Shown in pieces: positions 34,002 through 44,400 of a DNA stretch of 64,000 bases. Source of the DNA: Mariaggregatimicrobium sp964498785. Lineage in GTDB: Bacteria; Zhuqueibacterota; Zhuqueibacteria; Thermofontimicrobiales; Thiofontviventaceae. Numbering within the stretch: position 1 is the stretch's first letter; each line of letters opens with the position of its first letter. A program made the position numbers and the translations under genes. The notes under the pieces were generated by a model. That model worked only from the letters and a program-made list of their open reading frames with translations. It searched no databases and had not been told where the DNA came from. The stretch is taken from positions 1 to 64,000 of the forward strand of contig CAZCJL010000014.1 of NCBI GenBank assembly GCA_964498785.1, written 5' to 3'.

Positions 34002-35852
34002 CTAGCGAATGAGCGTCATCTTCTTGACAGCAGTTTGATTTGCGCTTACCAGTTTTGCGAAATAAACACCAGAAGCGATATTTTGCGCATCCCATGTTAA
34101 AGTGTGGAAGCCTGCCTGCATCTTTTTATCGACTAATGTAGTTACCAGTCGACCGGTGACATCATAAACGCTCAGGTTAATTTGTGCGTCTTTTACCAGA
34201 TCGAAATTAAGCGTTGTTGTCGGGTTGAACGGGTTCGGATAATTCTGATGTAATTCAAATGAACCCGGAACCATTGCTGGTTCATTTGCCTTAACACTCA
34301 CGGCTATCAGAGAAATTTCTGATTTAGGAAATGCATAATACATCATATTGGTGCGGAATGGCTCTGCACCGCTATCAGTATTGTTTCCGAACTGCGGGTC
34401 GGAATTATAGACGATGTGTAAATAATCATCGACTAACAGCGCCAGAGATGCATCGGCGTCTTCCATTGCCGGATTGCTTCCGTCCGGATTCGTAATGTTC
34501 GTCGGAGGTCCCCATGTTTTTCCGCCATCAGCAGAGCCAACAGCATACACATCAAACATGTTCGTTCCATCTGGTAGCGTATCGCCCGGAGCGGGTGTAC
34601 AGAAAGTTACATACATATTATTATCTGCATCAAAACCAATGCTCGGGGACTTTAGCGTTGTATTGTTCCCTGCACCGGCGTCGTTAACTGTGCTCAAAGC
34701 GCCGGCATCAAAAATACTTTCAAACGGATCCTGACCAGGGAGGTCTTCATAAGTCATCATGTCAACCCAGCCTGTTGCCTCACTCCAGTGGCGCATCGGA
34801 GCTGTCAAACTATGGAAAACATCAGCAGCGGTGCCGGCGCTGTCCAACAACACCATATAATGAGTGGCAATCACGTGAAGATTTCCGTCATTATCATAGG
34901 CTAAATCAACACCCTGACTCGGTGCAAAAAGCGTATCACCTAAAGCCGGCAGACGGGGATTGTTGGTCAAATTTTGTGTCGCCCAGTTTTGACCGTTGTC
35001 TTCGGATTCTGCGATCCAGATATCAGCAACATCCGTATCCATCCGGGGAACATTCATGGTTGCGACTTTATTATCACCCCAGCATTGGACCGGGTAATTG
35101 TCAATATTAAATCCCTGCCATTGACCATTTGTCGTGTCCAGTTCAGTATATGGATCGCCAAAAATAAAGCCATGGTTCCAGGTTAATCCCTGATCGTTGG
35201 ACCAGGTATAAATCGGGTAATAATCACCGTACAGAGCGCCTGGAGCCTTAGTATCTGTTGCACTCATGATATGAATATTATCCATACCATCGACGCCAAC
35301 TCTTGGCCAAACATGATCCGGGATCCCTGCATCATCAATAAAACCTGTGAGATACGATGTCCAGAGTCCGTATCCGGCCAGGGCATCAATATTCACTTCA
35401 TTGGCAACGTGAGACACAACAACCTGGCGTCCGTCGGAAAGAATGTCGGTATCTGTCCAACCACGGCGTAATCCTTCCACTTTAACCATTTCGCTCCAGG
35501 AGCTACCATCAAAAAAAGCCCACCAGGAACCACGATCCGCCAGGTTTTCCTGTGAGGCAGCCATACGAGCGACTGCTAATGTGCCATCACCATAATTAAT
35601 GATGTTTCGCTGCATGTTACCATTGTTTTGATAATCATAACCACTGTTCATTAAAAATGTGCCCGGGCCATAATCCGATGTTGCGGCTTGAATTTTGGCC
35701 AGTTTGGGCGGAGCATCCGAGCGAACAACACTTGGATCAATTTTTACTCGCATCGCTTCTTTTGAAACTTTCTGCTTATCAACGATCTCTTTCGCAAATA
35801 CTACAGAAGTAACTAAAAGCAGCATCAATACTACTAATAGCAATTTTTTCAT
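34002..35852 (-). CDS. Secreted Asp-box (BNR) protein with T9SS sorting domain, paralogue
   Basis: 616-residue exported protein with the same plan as the gene at 31845: signal peptide (LLLVVLMLLLVTSVVFA), Asp boxes SNDQGLTW, SEDNGQNW and SADGGKTW, propeller-style repeats (WPRVGVDGMDNIHIM), and a T9SS type A sorting domain (QNYPNPFNPTTTL, IASGVYFAKL, KKMTLIR). The ATG at 35852 is used because GGAGGATC lies just before it; an in-frame upstream ATG at 35882 has no such site. It has its own consensus promoter and terminator, so it is transcribed separately from its paralogue. The substrate or ligand is unknown. Confidence 0.85.
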   Translation of the reverse strand: MKKLLLVVLMLLLVTSVVFAKEIVDKQKVSKEAMRVKIDPSVVRSDAPPKLAKIQAATSDYGPGTFLMNSGYDYQNNGNMQRNIINYGDGTLAVARMAASQENLADRGSWWAFFDGSSWSEMVKVEGLRRGWTDTDILSDGRQVVVSHVANEVNIDALAGYGLWTSYLTGFIDDAGIPDHVWPRVGVDGMDNIHIMSATDTKAPGALYGDYYPIYTWSNDQGLTWNHGFIFGDPYTELDTTNGQWQGFNIDNYPVQCWGDNKVATMNVPRMDTDVADIWIAESEDNGQNWATQNLTNNPRLPALGDTLFAPSQGVDLAYDNDGNLHVIATHYMVLLDSAGTAADVFHSLTAPMRHWSEATGWVDMMTYEDLPGQDPFESIFDAGALSTVNDAGAGNNTTLKSPSIGFDADNNMYVTFCTPAPGDTLPDGTNMFDVYAVGSADGGKTWGPPTNITNPDGSNPAMEDADASLALLVDDYLHIVYNSDPQFGNNTDSGAEPFRTNMMYYAFPKSEISLIAVSVKANEPAMVPGSFELHQNYPNPFNPTTTLNFDLVKDAQINLSVYDVTGRLVTTLVDKKMQAGFHTLTWDAQNIASGVYFAKLVSANQTAVKKMTLIR

Positions 35853-36066
35853 GAACGATCCTCCTTCATTTATTAGGTTCATTAAATAATTTATGGATTA
35901 ATAACTTTAGTCAATGAATAAGATTTCGCGCCAAAAACTTATTCCTTGACTATAAAATATTGTAAAATTAATTTTCGGTAAGTTCTCACCTCCTCTCGGA
36001 TAAGAAATAATGGAAGGCGTGCAAGGATAAAATCCCCAAAGATTTATCTGTCTAATTTGTTGCTAT

Positions 36067-36095
36067 AATATAACAATTAAAATTTTCATTGTCAA
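36067..36095 (-). promoter_or_regulatory. Consensus sigma70 promoter for the second Asp-box protein
   Basis: On the minus strand: TTGACA (36090-36095), a 17-base spacer, TATATT (36067-36072). The leader to the ATG at 35852 is about 205 bases and includes an extra GAGGAGGTGAG motif near 35985-35995. The 387-base gene-free stretch 35853-36239 holds only this promoter, its leader and the terminator at 36157-36199. Confidence 0.82.
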
Positions 36096-36156
36096 GTCTT
36101 TTGTCGTTGACACACAATGAAACAAATCGCGAAGATATAACCAATAAATTTTTTTT

Positions 36157-36199
36157 ATAAAAAGAGCAGGAGCCGTCAGTTTGACGAACATCCTGCTCT
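36157..36199 (-). terminator. Rho-independent terminator closing the receptor-PorV operon
   Basis: AGAGCAGGA (36163-36171) pairs with TCCTGCTCT (36191-36199) around a 19-base loop; on the minus strand TTTTTAT follows. It is 41 bases past the stop codon at 36240. Confidence 0.85.
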
Positions 36200-36239
36200 A
36201 CTATCAAATACTATCAATAAAGCCCATCAAAATCTAATC

Positions 36240-37985
36240 TTAAATTTCACCAAAATCCTGTAATATTTTTCTGGCAGCGTTTATTGCTTCATCGTTATTA
36301 ATGAAGTAGAACGGAAAGCCAAAAATAACTGTTTTAAAATCATCTCCGATATATTTCGCGCCCGTGGTTTCGCCCTGAAAATCAAGATTTTCGGTTGCGG
36401 AATTAAATGTATAAATGGCTTCTGCTCCGTCAACCTGGCGAACTGTAAACATATCGATCGATGTCAGTTTATTCTCAAATTGCGGAATAAAATTCTTGGC
36501 CGCATCGACGTTTACATCCGGGTGATCGCCGACTCCTGTTGCTCCGGTAAAATCAGGAGGATTTCCGGGGGATTGTTTCGTGGAAGCCAGTTTGAAAAAT
36601 TCCCACAGAAATTCATAATTATCAACCAGATCGAGCACAGTCGTCGGATCAAGATTTGCCACCGGAGTGACTGTCGCCAACTGTTGAACGGGTTTCCATC
36701 CGGAAATCCAGACATTTCCGCCTAATTTCATATATTCTTTCATAAGCAAAATCTGTTGCGGCAAATTCACCATAAACGATTCATCTGCTTCCCAGATTAC
36801 TGTTGAATAATTACCCAGGCCATTCCCCGGTGTTGGAGCGCCATCTGTTTTGTAGTCCCACAAACTGTAAGTCGCGCCAACTGCCGTTAACACATCCATA
36901 TAAAAACTATCTGCTTTCACATCTGGTGCAAAACGACCGTTCACATCATCGACGACGAGAATACCGGCATTGAAGGTCGGTTTTGCCAGGTTAAAATTAA
37001 AGACAACTTCTTCACTTTCAATGCCACCGGTATCTTTCACACGCATTGTGAAGGTGTGTTCACCGTTCGACAATTCCGCAAACAACGTATCAGTAATCGA
37101 TAACCAGTTTGTTTCAGGATTGTCGTCAAGTTTAAATTTAACGGCAGAATAATGGCCAAAATATGCGGAAGCATCCACTTCCCATGAGAGTCGGACATTG
37201 TTCGAATCGCCTTCAAAATAGAATGCGCTGTTATCTTCGTAAAAATCATGATTATTGAAACTTGTTGTGAGCATGGCAATTGGTTGTACATCCAGTGAGA
37301 CAACGAAACTATATGTTGCCGGGGTTTCATCCACTGCCATTGCAGCGTCCCGTGTCTGGGCGTAGAAGGTATGATTTCCTTCATCCAGCAAGCCGAAGGG
37401 GGAGCCTTCATAAAACTCAACAACAGGATCGTCTAACCACGCTGACCACTGCCCATCTTCATCAATTTTATAACGGTAACTAAATTCCGGGCCATTATCC
37501 GGATCGGTGGGGATAATATAGAATTTTTGCGCCCGGCCGAATGTACTGCCTTCTGCCGGATCGTCATCCAATTCAATTGCTGTTTCCGGCACGACATTCG
37601 TTCCTGTAAAAGATCGTTCTGCCGGCGTCGGATCGACAGCGCCATCATCATCGATCGCGGCGACACGAATGGAATGGGATTCATCTTTATTGGCAGCCGT
37701 AAATTTGAATGTAGAATCTGTCTTGGTTGTTTCAAATTCTGCGCCGCCATCTACAGACACGAGATATCGAACCACGTAGCCATCTGCATCATTACCAATC
37801 CAGCTAATTGTCATAAAATATGAATGATCGTCGCCCTGACTCGGCGCTGCGACAATTTCGGTTTCCGGCGGCGAGTTGGGAATCATTTCCGAATCTTCAG
37901 GTTCGATCAAGCCGCACCCGACAAAATAGACGCCGATTAACGTCAGCAGCATGAGGGGCATCGTGTATCTTAATAGTTTTTTCAT
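36240..37985 (-). CDS. Exported lipoprotein with Ig/FN3-like domains and GATase-like C-terminal domain
   Basis: 581 residues. The N-terminus is a lipoprotein signal (LMLLTLIGVYFVGC, Cys as lipid attachment site). Three Ig- or fibronectin-like stretches follow, with repeated themes such as ISWIGNDADGYVVRYLVSVDG and the FT..NKDESHSIRVAAIDDDG style. From about 341 to the end lies the GATase-like domain also seen in the M6 protease and both subtilases (ILVVDDVNGRF, then VWISGWKPVQQLA). There is no T9SS sorting domain, so it probably stays attached to a membrane. GGAGGACATA before the ATG at 37985 fixes the start. It is last in the receptor operon, 87 bases after the PorV-like gene. Confidence 0.78.
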   Translation of the reverse strand: MKKLLRYTMPLMLLTLIGVYFVGCGLIEPEDSEMIPNSPPETEIVAAPSQGDDHSYFMTISWIGNDADGYVVRYLVSVDGGAEFETTKTDSTFKFTAANKDESHSIRVAAIDDDGAVDPTPAERSFTGTNVVPETAIELDDDPAEGSTFGRAQKFYIIPTDPDNGPEFSYRYKIDEDGQWSAWLDDPVVEFYEGSPFGLLDEGNHTFYAQTRDAAMAVDETPATYSFVVSLDVQPIAMLTTSFNNHDFYEDNSAFYFEGDSNNVRLSWEVDASAYFGHYSAVKFKLDDNPETNWLSITDTLFAELSNGEHTFTMRVKDTGGIESEEVVFNFNLAKPTFNAGILVVDDVNGRFAPDVKADSFYMDVLTAVGATYSLWDYKTDGAPTPGNGLGNYSTVIWEADESFMVNLPQQILLMKEYMKLGGNVWISGWKPVQQLATVTPVANLDPTTVLDLVDNYEFLWEFFKLASTKQSPGNPPDFTGATGVGDHPDVNVDAAKNFIPQFENKLTSIDMFTVRQVDGAEAIYTFNSATENLDFQGETTGAKYIGDDFKTVIFGFPFYFINNDEAINAARKILQDFGEI

Positions 37986-38072
37986 TATGTCCTCCAAAAT
38001 CTTATCTCATCGTTTTATTTTGAGCCGGTATCGGCTTCAGCCATATCCGGCATGAGATTAGATATTAATTAT

Positions 38073-39095
38073 TTAGAATTGAAAACCGATTGAAAATCGG
38101 TGCGGTTGATTCATCAACGAACTGGTGTCAGTCAAATCACCAAAACTTGCATACGCGTAATCAAAATTGAGCATATAATTTCCAAGTTTTTGTCTGACAC
38201 CCAGACCGAATGTAAATGATTCGGTGTCATAATTAAAGTTATAGCCACCCCGGAACGCAATCATGTTTTGAAACCAGAACTCGGCTCCGGCATTCATTCG
38301 TTCGGCCACATCACTGGGGTGTTCAAACTGCAACCCGACATTTCCGGCAAAATTTTCTCCCATTGAAAGGCCGGTCATGTTTTCCATATCAGCAAAAACG
38401 CCGACCCGGAAAGACATTGGCATCAAGTGTCTTTCAAAGGATTCTACTGCCGGTTCACCGGTCACCTCTCCGGAAACGGTTCGCCAGTCTTTAAAATCAC
38501 CTTCGAAAACTGCATCCGGTCCAAAGTTTGAAATGACCATCGCCAATTTCATTGACCGGAAGCCTGTCTGATACGATAAACCGGCATCGAACACAACGCT
38601 CTGCGATGTGTATTCGTAAAGCTCTTCCCGTACATATTTGGCAGTAACACCAAACGAGAACAGTGTGGACAACGCCCGTGAATATGATAATGAAAGGACA
38701 ATGTCCGATGCAGTGAACATTTCACCGGTTCCGTCAGGCATTTCCGGCGTTCGTACTATCATGTCATCCATGTGCAACACACCGGCGCTTATTGCAAATG
38801 TTCCCAGACTGCTTGGGAAAGCACTTCCAATCACATCATAATTTACATCTGCCGGTAAATTAATATGGCTCAACATCGCCTCGGGACGACTCATCCATGC
38901 CAGACCCGCGGGGTTCCAATAAATAGAGGTCACATCCTGTGCGCCTGCAATAAAAGCATTTCCCATGCCAATACCGCGCACGCCAACATTCAATTTCAAC
39001 ACTTGAAATACTGTCGTTCCCACGCGTTCTACGCTATATGCCATCATCGGTAGAAGCAGGAAAACTATAATAAGTGAAGCTACAAATCGCCTCAT
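38073..39095 (-). CDS. PorV/PorQ-family outer-membrane protein
   Basis: 340-residue FadL-like beta-barrel of the PorV/PorQ group. After a signal peptide (SLIIVFLLLPMMAYS) the hatch-like region reads LNVGVRGIGMGNAFIAG and DVTSIYWNPAGLAWMSRP, characteristic of this family, and the barrel strands run to the end in QPHRFSIGFQF. In T9SS, PorV shuttles folded cargo from the SprA translocon to the attachment complex; several paralogues often exist and not all serve secretion, so the specific role is inferred. AAGGAGGTAAT precedes the ATG. It sits between a secreted Asp-rich protein and a lipoprotein in the operon headed by a TonB-dependent receptor. Confidence 0.87.
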   Translation of the reverse strand: MRRFVASLIIVFLLLPMMAYSVERVGTTVFQVLKLNVGVRGIGMGNAFIAGAQDVTSIYWNPAGLAWMSRPEAMLSHINLPADVNYDVIGSAFPSSLGTFAISAGVLHMDDMIVRTPEMPDGTGEMFTASDIVLSLSYSRALSTLFSFGVTAKYVREELYEYTSQSVVFDAGLSYQTGFRSMKLAMVISNFGPDAVFEGDFKDWRTVSGEVTGEPAVESFERHLMPMSFRVGVFADMENMTGLSMGENFAGNVGLQFEHPSDVAERMNAGAEFWFQNMIAFRGGYNFNYDTESFTFGLGVRQKLGNYMLNFDYAYASFGDLTDTSSLMNQPHRFSIGFQF

Positions 39096-39178
39096 AAGTA
39101 TTACCTCCTTAACTAACTCGAGTATATTATCATTAAAATGATCCGATCATCGAGTGTTTAATTAAGTTGATTGATTGA

Positions 39179-41335
39179 CTATTTTACAACAACAAACTTA
39201 TCAATTTTAACTTCACCATCAGCCTCTACACGATAAAAATAGACGCCAGGTGCGATTTCCTGATTTGTCCTGCTTTGCAGATCCCATGTTTCATAGCTGG
39301 TGCCGTTTGTATGTTGAATTGTTTTTATATGATCACCGGCAAGCGAATAAATATCGATCGTACATTGTGCCGGTAAATTTCTGAATTCAAGATCTTTCGG
39401 AAAATAGCGATCTCCGGTCACAGGATTAATTCGCGATACTGTTTCCAACCGTGAACTGCCGATATATGGATTGGGTACGACGAATACATTTTTAATGTTA
39501 TCCTGAACCTGTTTTGCCGGAACAATCAACTGCAACACTTCTTTGGCGCGCGAACTTTCCAACTGTCCAACGCCACCGGTTGCACGGTCTTGTTCCGGAT
39601 GGTTGATTCCGTCGCCGTTATTGCCATTATCAAAAGCAGTGACAACATAATTCATGGGGAATCCGTTATTGGCGCCGGTATCGATATATTCATATTTACC
39701 GTCAGCATTTTTCTGAGGCATTCCCAAATCATATCCGATATCATTTGCCAAATCGTACTCGGCTAACAGCGTAAATTTAACGCCATCCGGCGAACGCCAC
39801 ACGCGGTACCCCTCAAAATCCAGTTCTTTTGAAATCGGATCAATGGAACCTTCTGCGTTAGCTTCCCAGGTAAGCTTGACTGCTCCGTCCATGGGTTCCG
39901 CGACAAATCGTGGGACATCCGGAGCACTGGGGCCACGGAAGTCCGCCTGGAACATGGACATCGCCTGGCGCGAATTTGTGATAATCGCATCGAGATCGAT
40001 TCCGTTAATAATGCCACAGGTTACCGGTAATGTCTCTTTGGGTTCTAAATCCCCTAACGGACCAAATGCCAGCAGGAAACGCCAGTCGCCTAAATTCGCC
40101 ATCGTCACATCGGGGTCACGCTGTCCGCTGCTCATCATGGCATATTTATCTGAGTTTAAATCCGGGTCACCACCGGATATTCGCTCGAAATTTTTATATG
40201 TTGTGGTCACTTCTGGCATCGGGGTTTGCAGAACCCGCACGCCAAAATAACGGGATTGTAGCAATCCACCGTCAGCATCCGGGTCACCACCGATCGCCGT
40301 TTCCAGGGAATCGATAAAGAATGTAATGTCATCTTCCGAACCCTCGCGACCCTGGGTGATATGCTCGGCATCAAAGTCAAAAAATAAGGCTAAATAAACA
40401 TCTGTTAATGTTTCGTTTCCAACATTTGTCACTAAATAGTCAAAAATGATAAAATCGTCAGCATAACTTTCTGCCCATTGATATGAGTGCTGAACCACGC
40501 GAATACCCAGTGGTGTAAAGCCATCGGCATCCGGTGAATCGAGACTTGTTTCGCTAGTATCGACATACGCGGTGATAAATTCCTGTCCCGCACGACCGAT
40601 ACCGTCCTCGTCTTCCAGTCCGTCTCCGTCGTCATCATTGCTGCCGGGAACAGCATCGCCGTCGAGGTCGTCGTCCCATTCATCAATAAAGCCGTCGAAA
40701 TCATTATCAATAAAATCAGCGGAGATATCTCCGACAGGATCTTCATCGATATGAGGTTCGGGATCATAATCAAATATTCCATCGCCATTGGCGTCTGCAT
40801 CAGGACCATCCCAATCTGAATCCGGTTCACCATTTCCGTTTAAGTCATCTGCTGCTGTCCAGTCGCCATCGTCATCAACTTCTTTGGGCAAAGTTTCTTT
40901 AGATGTTTCAAGCCATCCCATTACCGGACCAAATTCATTAGTACCATTATCTCCGTCGGTTGCGGTTGAAACAATGGGCGTTCCGCCTTTAATAGCGCCA
41001 ACCCAAACACCGCCGGAGAACAGGAACTGAGTTCCGCTTCCGCCCGGATATTCCAGATTCGGATAAAAACCCTGGCGTTCATCCGGATTGGACATTTCGC
41101 CCCAGTTTGACAGTGTGAGCCACTGGAGTCCTTTTGTATGAACAATTAGCTCGCGAGGAGCAATTTTCCATAGCTGTTCAGAATTAAGTGAGTTATTTTT
41201 TTGGGCGTCTGTTTTTCGTCTCGCATACGCTTTCTCAGTTACAAGCATTCCGCTCAGGATTAATCCGAAAATCAACGAAAAGATGATCAGATTAAATGCG
41301 GTCGAAAACTTATTTACAATTTTTTTGTTCACCAT
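39179..41335 (-). CDS. Secreted Asp-rich protein with T9SS-like C-terminal domain
   Basis: 718-residue exported protein (signal segment FNLIIFSLIFGLILSGML). Residues about 150-255 are very rich in Asp with DxDxDG-type motifs (DWDGPDADANGDG, DNDFDGFIDEW, DDDGDGLEDEDG), like calcium-binding thrombospondin type 3 or dockerin loops. A fibronectin-type segment follows (VPRFVAEPMDGAVKLTWEA, YRVWRSPDG). The end (CTIDIYSLAGDHIKTI, IAPGVYFYRVEADG, KFVVVK) resembles a T9SS type A domain, but the usual NPFNP motif is replaced by VVPNPYIGSS. AAGGAG precedes the ATG. It follows the TonB-dependent receptor by 72 bases and precedes the PorV-like gene by 83. Confidence 0.8.
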   Translation of the reverse strand: MVNKKIVNKFSTAFNLIIFSLIFGLILSGMLVTEKAYARRKTDAQKNNSLNSEQLWKIAPRELIVHTKGLQWLTLSNWGEMSNPDERQGFYPNLEYPGGSGTQFLFSGGVWVGAIKGGTPIVSTATDGDNGTNEFGPVMGWLETSKETLPKEVDDDGDWTAADDLNGNGEPDSDWDGPDADANGDGIFDYDPEPHIDEDPVGDISADFIDNDFDGFIDEWDDDLDGDAVPGSNDDDGDGLEDEDGIGRAGQEFITAYVDTSETSLDSPDADGFTPLGIRVVQHSYQWAESYADDFIIFDYLVTNVGNETLTDVYLALFFDFDAEHITQGREGSEDDITFFIDSLETAIGGDPDADGGLLQSRYFGVRVLQTPMPEVTTTYKNFERISGGDPDLNSDKYAMMSSGQRDPDVTMANLGDWRFLLAFGPLGDLEPKETLPVTCGIINGIDLDAIITNSRQAMSMFQADFRGPSAPDVPRFVAEPMDGAVKLTWEANAEGSIDPISKELDFEGYRVWRSPDGVKFTLLAEYDLANDIGYDLGMPQKNADGKYEYIDTGANNGFPMNYVVTAFDNGNNGDGINHPEQDRATGGVGQLESSRAKEVLQLIVPAKQVQDNIKNVFVVPNPYIGSSRLETVSRINPVTGDRYFPKDLEFRNLPAQCTIDIYSLAGDHIKTIQHTNGTSYETWDLQSRTNQEIAPGVYFYRVEADGEVKIDKFVVVK

Positions 41336-41407
41336 GTAAATCTCCTTTTCAAGAAGATGATCACAAATTTATTTGATAAATTCAAATTTGGTTGATTGTC
41401 AATCTAG

Positions 41408-44400
41408 TTAAAATTCAACAGAGAATCCGAGTCGAAGCCGACGTCCGATTTCCCATGCAAACGGATCGGGCTGTGCATTGGAAAAACCGCCATAGTTTTT
41501 TATACGTGTCGGTGGTGTACTATTGGTATATCCGATTCGATCACGGTAACGGTCGACACTGATTCCGTATTCATCAATAGGTACTACATTTTTGCGGTCA
41601 AATATATTAAACACGTCTAAAATGACGCCTAACCGCGAGCCGCCATAGAAATTGAAATATTTACGCATTCTTAAATCAGTGCTGTGGACAGAAGGTGTAC
41701 GTTTTGTATTGATTTCAGTAAGGATATCGCTACCATTCGCTGCTGTCGGCGTATAGGGCATACCGCTTTTCGACGTATGAAGGACATTCAAATTCCAGTT
41801 TTCCAACGGATGAATTCCCATAAGCGCGGGTCCTTCATTTTCGCCAAAATGATAGTCGACGTTCAATGTAAACGTATGTCGCTGATCCCAGTCTGCCGGG
41901 TATTCCTTACCAGGCAAATTGGCAAACGCGTTTTCGTTGTTATAGGTGCCACGTGATGTGGAATGTGTTGTAGTAGCAACCTGATAGGTGTAACTTGCTT
42001 CGCCGGAAAAATTTCTCCCGGCTCTCTGGTTCAGCACCATTTCAATCCCCCTGACTGTACCGTAGGTATCATTGAGATAGGTGCGGAAGACATTTCCTTT
42101 ACTGTCTTCTACTTTACCAATCTGGGTTAAGTTATCGATATCCTTAAAAAAACCGGTAAACGAAAGCATCGAATTCGTTGCAAACTGATATCGAACTCCG
42201 ACCTCGTAAGAAATAGTTTCTTCCGGCTTCAGCCCAGGATTTCCGACGATGGATTGCGAACTGTTAATCGGTTGATTAACCGTATTGTACACATCGTCCA
42301 AGTCCGGTCGCTGAAAGAAATGTCCGTAGAAGAAATGAAATACCATTTTATCTGTCACCGGAAAAGAAATACCGAATCGTGGTAACAAGCTGTAGCTATT
42401 TTCAGGAGATCGGTTAGCTCCGGCGGTAAGCAAATCATATCCCGGAATATTGGTATTATCTGTTTTTTCGTCTTTTACCTGGTCGCCGGGATTGAAATAT
42501 TCAAATCGCAAACCTAAATTCACGATTGCACTCTTGAACTCCATTTTGTCCTGAAAATACGCAGCAACAGCATGAGAAAATGTATGGTAATAATTCGGGA
42601 AAAGACCGCTGCCATTATATGGAGTTAAATATTGCCTCAGATTATTATAAAGATCATAATAATTTGCTTCAAAACCTGATTTTAATTGATGATGTTGCGT
42701 AATCTGGCTGGTGAGATCAAATTTTGCTGTATAAACGATTTGTCTCCAGCGCCAGAATAATTGTGTGTAATCCTGATACTTATATCCTCTTAACGGATGG
42801 TTTTCACCCTCAAACCATAACTCCAGACCTTGCGGATTGTTATGATCCCACAATCCATTTCCGTTCCAGTCTTCAAATGTATCTTCTCCCGGAGTGTAGC
42901 TTCCATTATCATTAATGTCGTCATACGGCTCCGAAGGATATCCGAACGCCCAGCCGGGTTCGATTAAATCACGAATGCTCGGTTCAACAATATCAGAAGA
43001 ACCCGTTTCCTGAATTTCTCGTTCCCGTTCGGCGCGAATCCGTGCTATTTCCGCCTGAGCAGACTCATAATCAGCGACCCAATCTTCTAATTCATCGATA
43101 TCGCCGGCAGTATTTCGCTTGATTCCTTTTCTGGGTAAAATCGGGCGATCACTCTTAAACCGACTCAGTCGTAATTCGTAGAAAGTTTTGCTGCTTATTG
43201 TATGTGTCCAGTTTAAACTGAGCATTGTATTATTTCGATCATAACGGCGATATGTATCGAATCCATTGACACTAAACGGCGCCATTGTATCTTCGTCAAT
43301 TCTGCCATCGCCATCATCATCGATGCCATTAATGGCTTCTTCATCAATTCTGCCATCACCATCGTTATCGATACCCCAACCAAAATCCCATCCTTGCAGC
43401 GTACCCTGAATAACACCGACACTGGCAGGATCGACAAATTTAGCATCATATTCATCAATCACGCCATCGCCATCATTATCAATACCGTCAAATACTTCCT
43501 CGTCGATGCGACCGTCACCATCATTATCTATGCCGTCATCCAATCCCAGGCTTTGACCGTATTGTACCAATTCAGTCAGGTTCGCGAATTCATCACTTCC
43601 GGCTGGATTGTTATAAATCCGGCTAAATGTATGACCATTAATCTTTTCATTAGATCCGCGAAAACCAAATGATAATTTATGATTTGGAGATATATTATAG
43701 GTCAATTTAAAATTCGATGAATTTGAAACCGCGTCTCTTTTTCCTCCCAGACCGAACCAGTCATTCAGAAGAGTCGGATTTTTATATTTATCCGACGTTA
43801 AATAGCGAATATCTCCGCGGGCATCATCCATTGTTTCATCGGCCTGTAAGAAGAAGGTCATCTGCCCCGGAATTTTTAATCCTAATTTAGGAAGCAGATA
43901 CGTTGTAATTGGTTCAGGTCCTCCAAGACTTGCTTCAACCAAATCATAATTTTCAGAATTTTCCCCTAATCCGGCCCCTCCGAAATCGTCTGTTTTATAT
44001 AATACTTTTCCCCGGTACTGATCGCTTTGTCCATCCCTGGTTGTCAGCAGCACAACGCCTGATTGTGCATTTCCGTATTCTGCATTAAAGCCACCGGAAA
44101 TCAATTGCATCTCGGCGACAGCTTCACGCCCGACGTTGAGAGCATATCCGCCAACCAGCACATCTTCCACGCTGATTCCGTCAACGACATATTGAATTTC
44201 ACCGGAGCGCCCGCCGCGCATGTGCATGTTTCGACCGGAGCTTGAAGCGCCGGGAGCAACAGCCAGAGCGCCCTGTACCGTGGCGACCGGAATTGCCTGA
44301 ATTTGTTCCTGAGTAGCAATTTTTGTCGAGGCAGTTACATCTTTCTGGATGAGTGGTCGTTCGGCCACAATAGAAACCACTTCTCCGACCAATACTTCTG

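Noticed and set aside
43264..43560. Possible CRISPR-like repeat array
   Set aside because: The repeated units are in frame inside a receptor gene and encode GIDNDGDGRIDE-type peptides; there are no constant repeats with unique spacers of fixed length.
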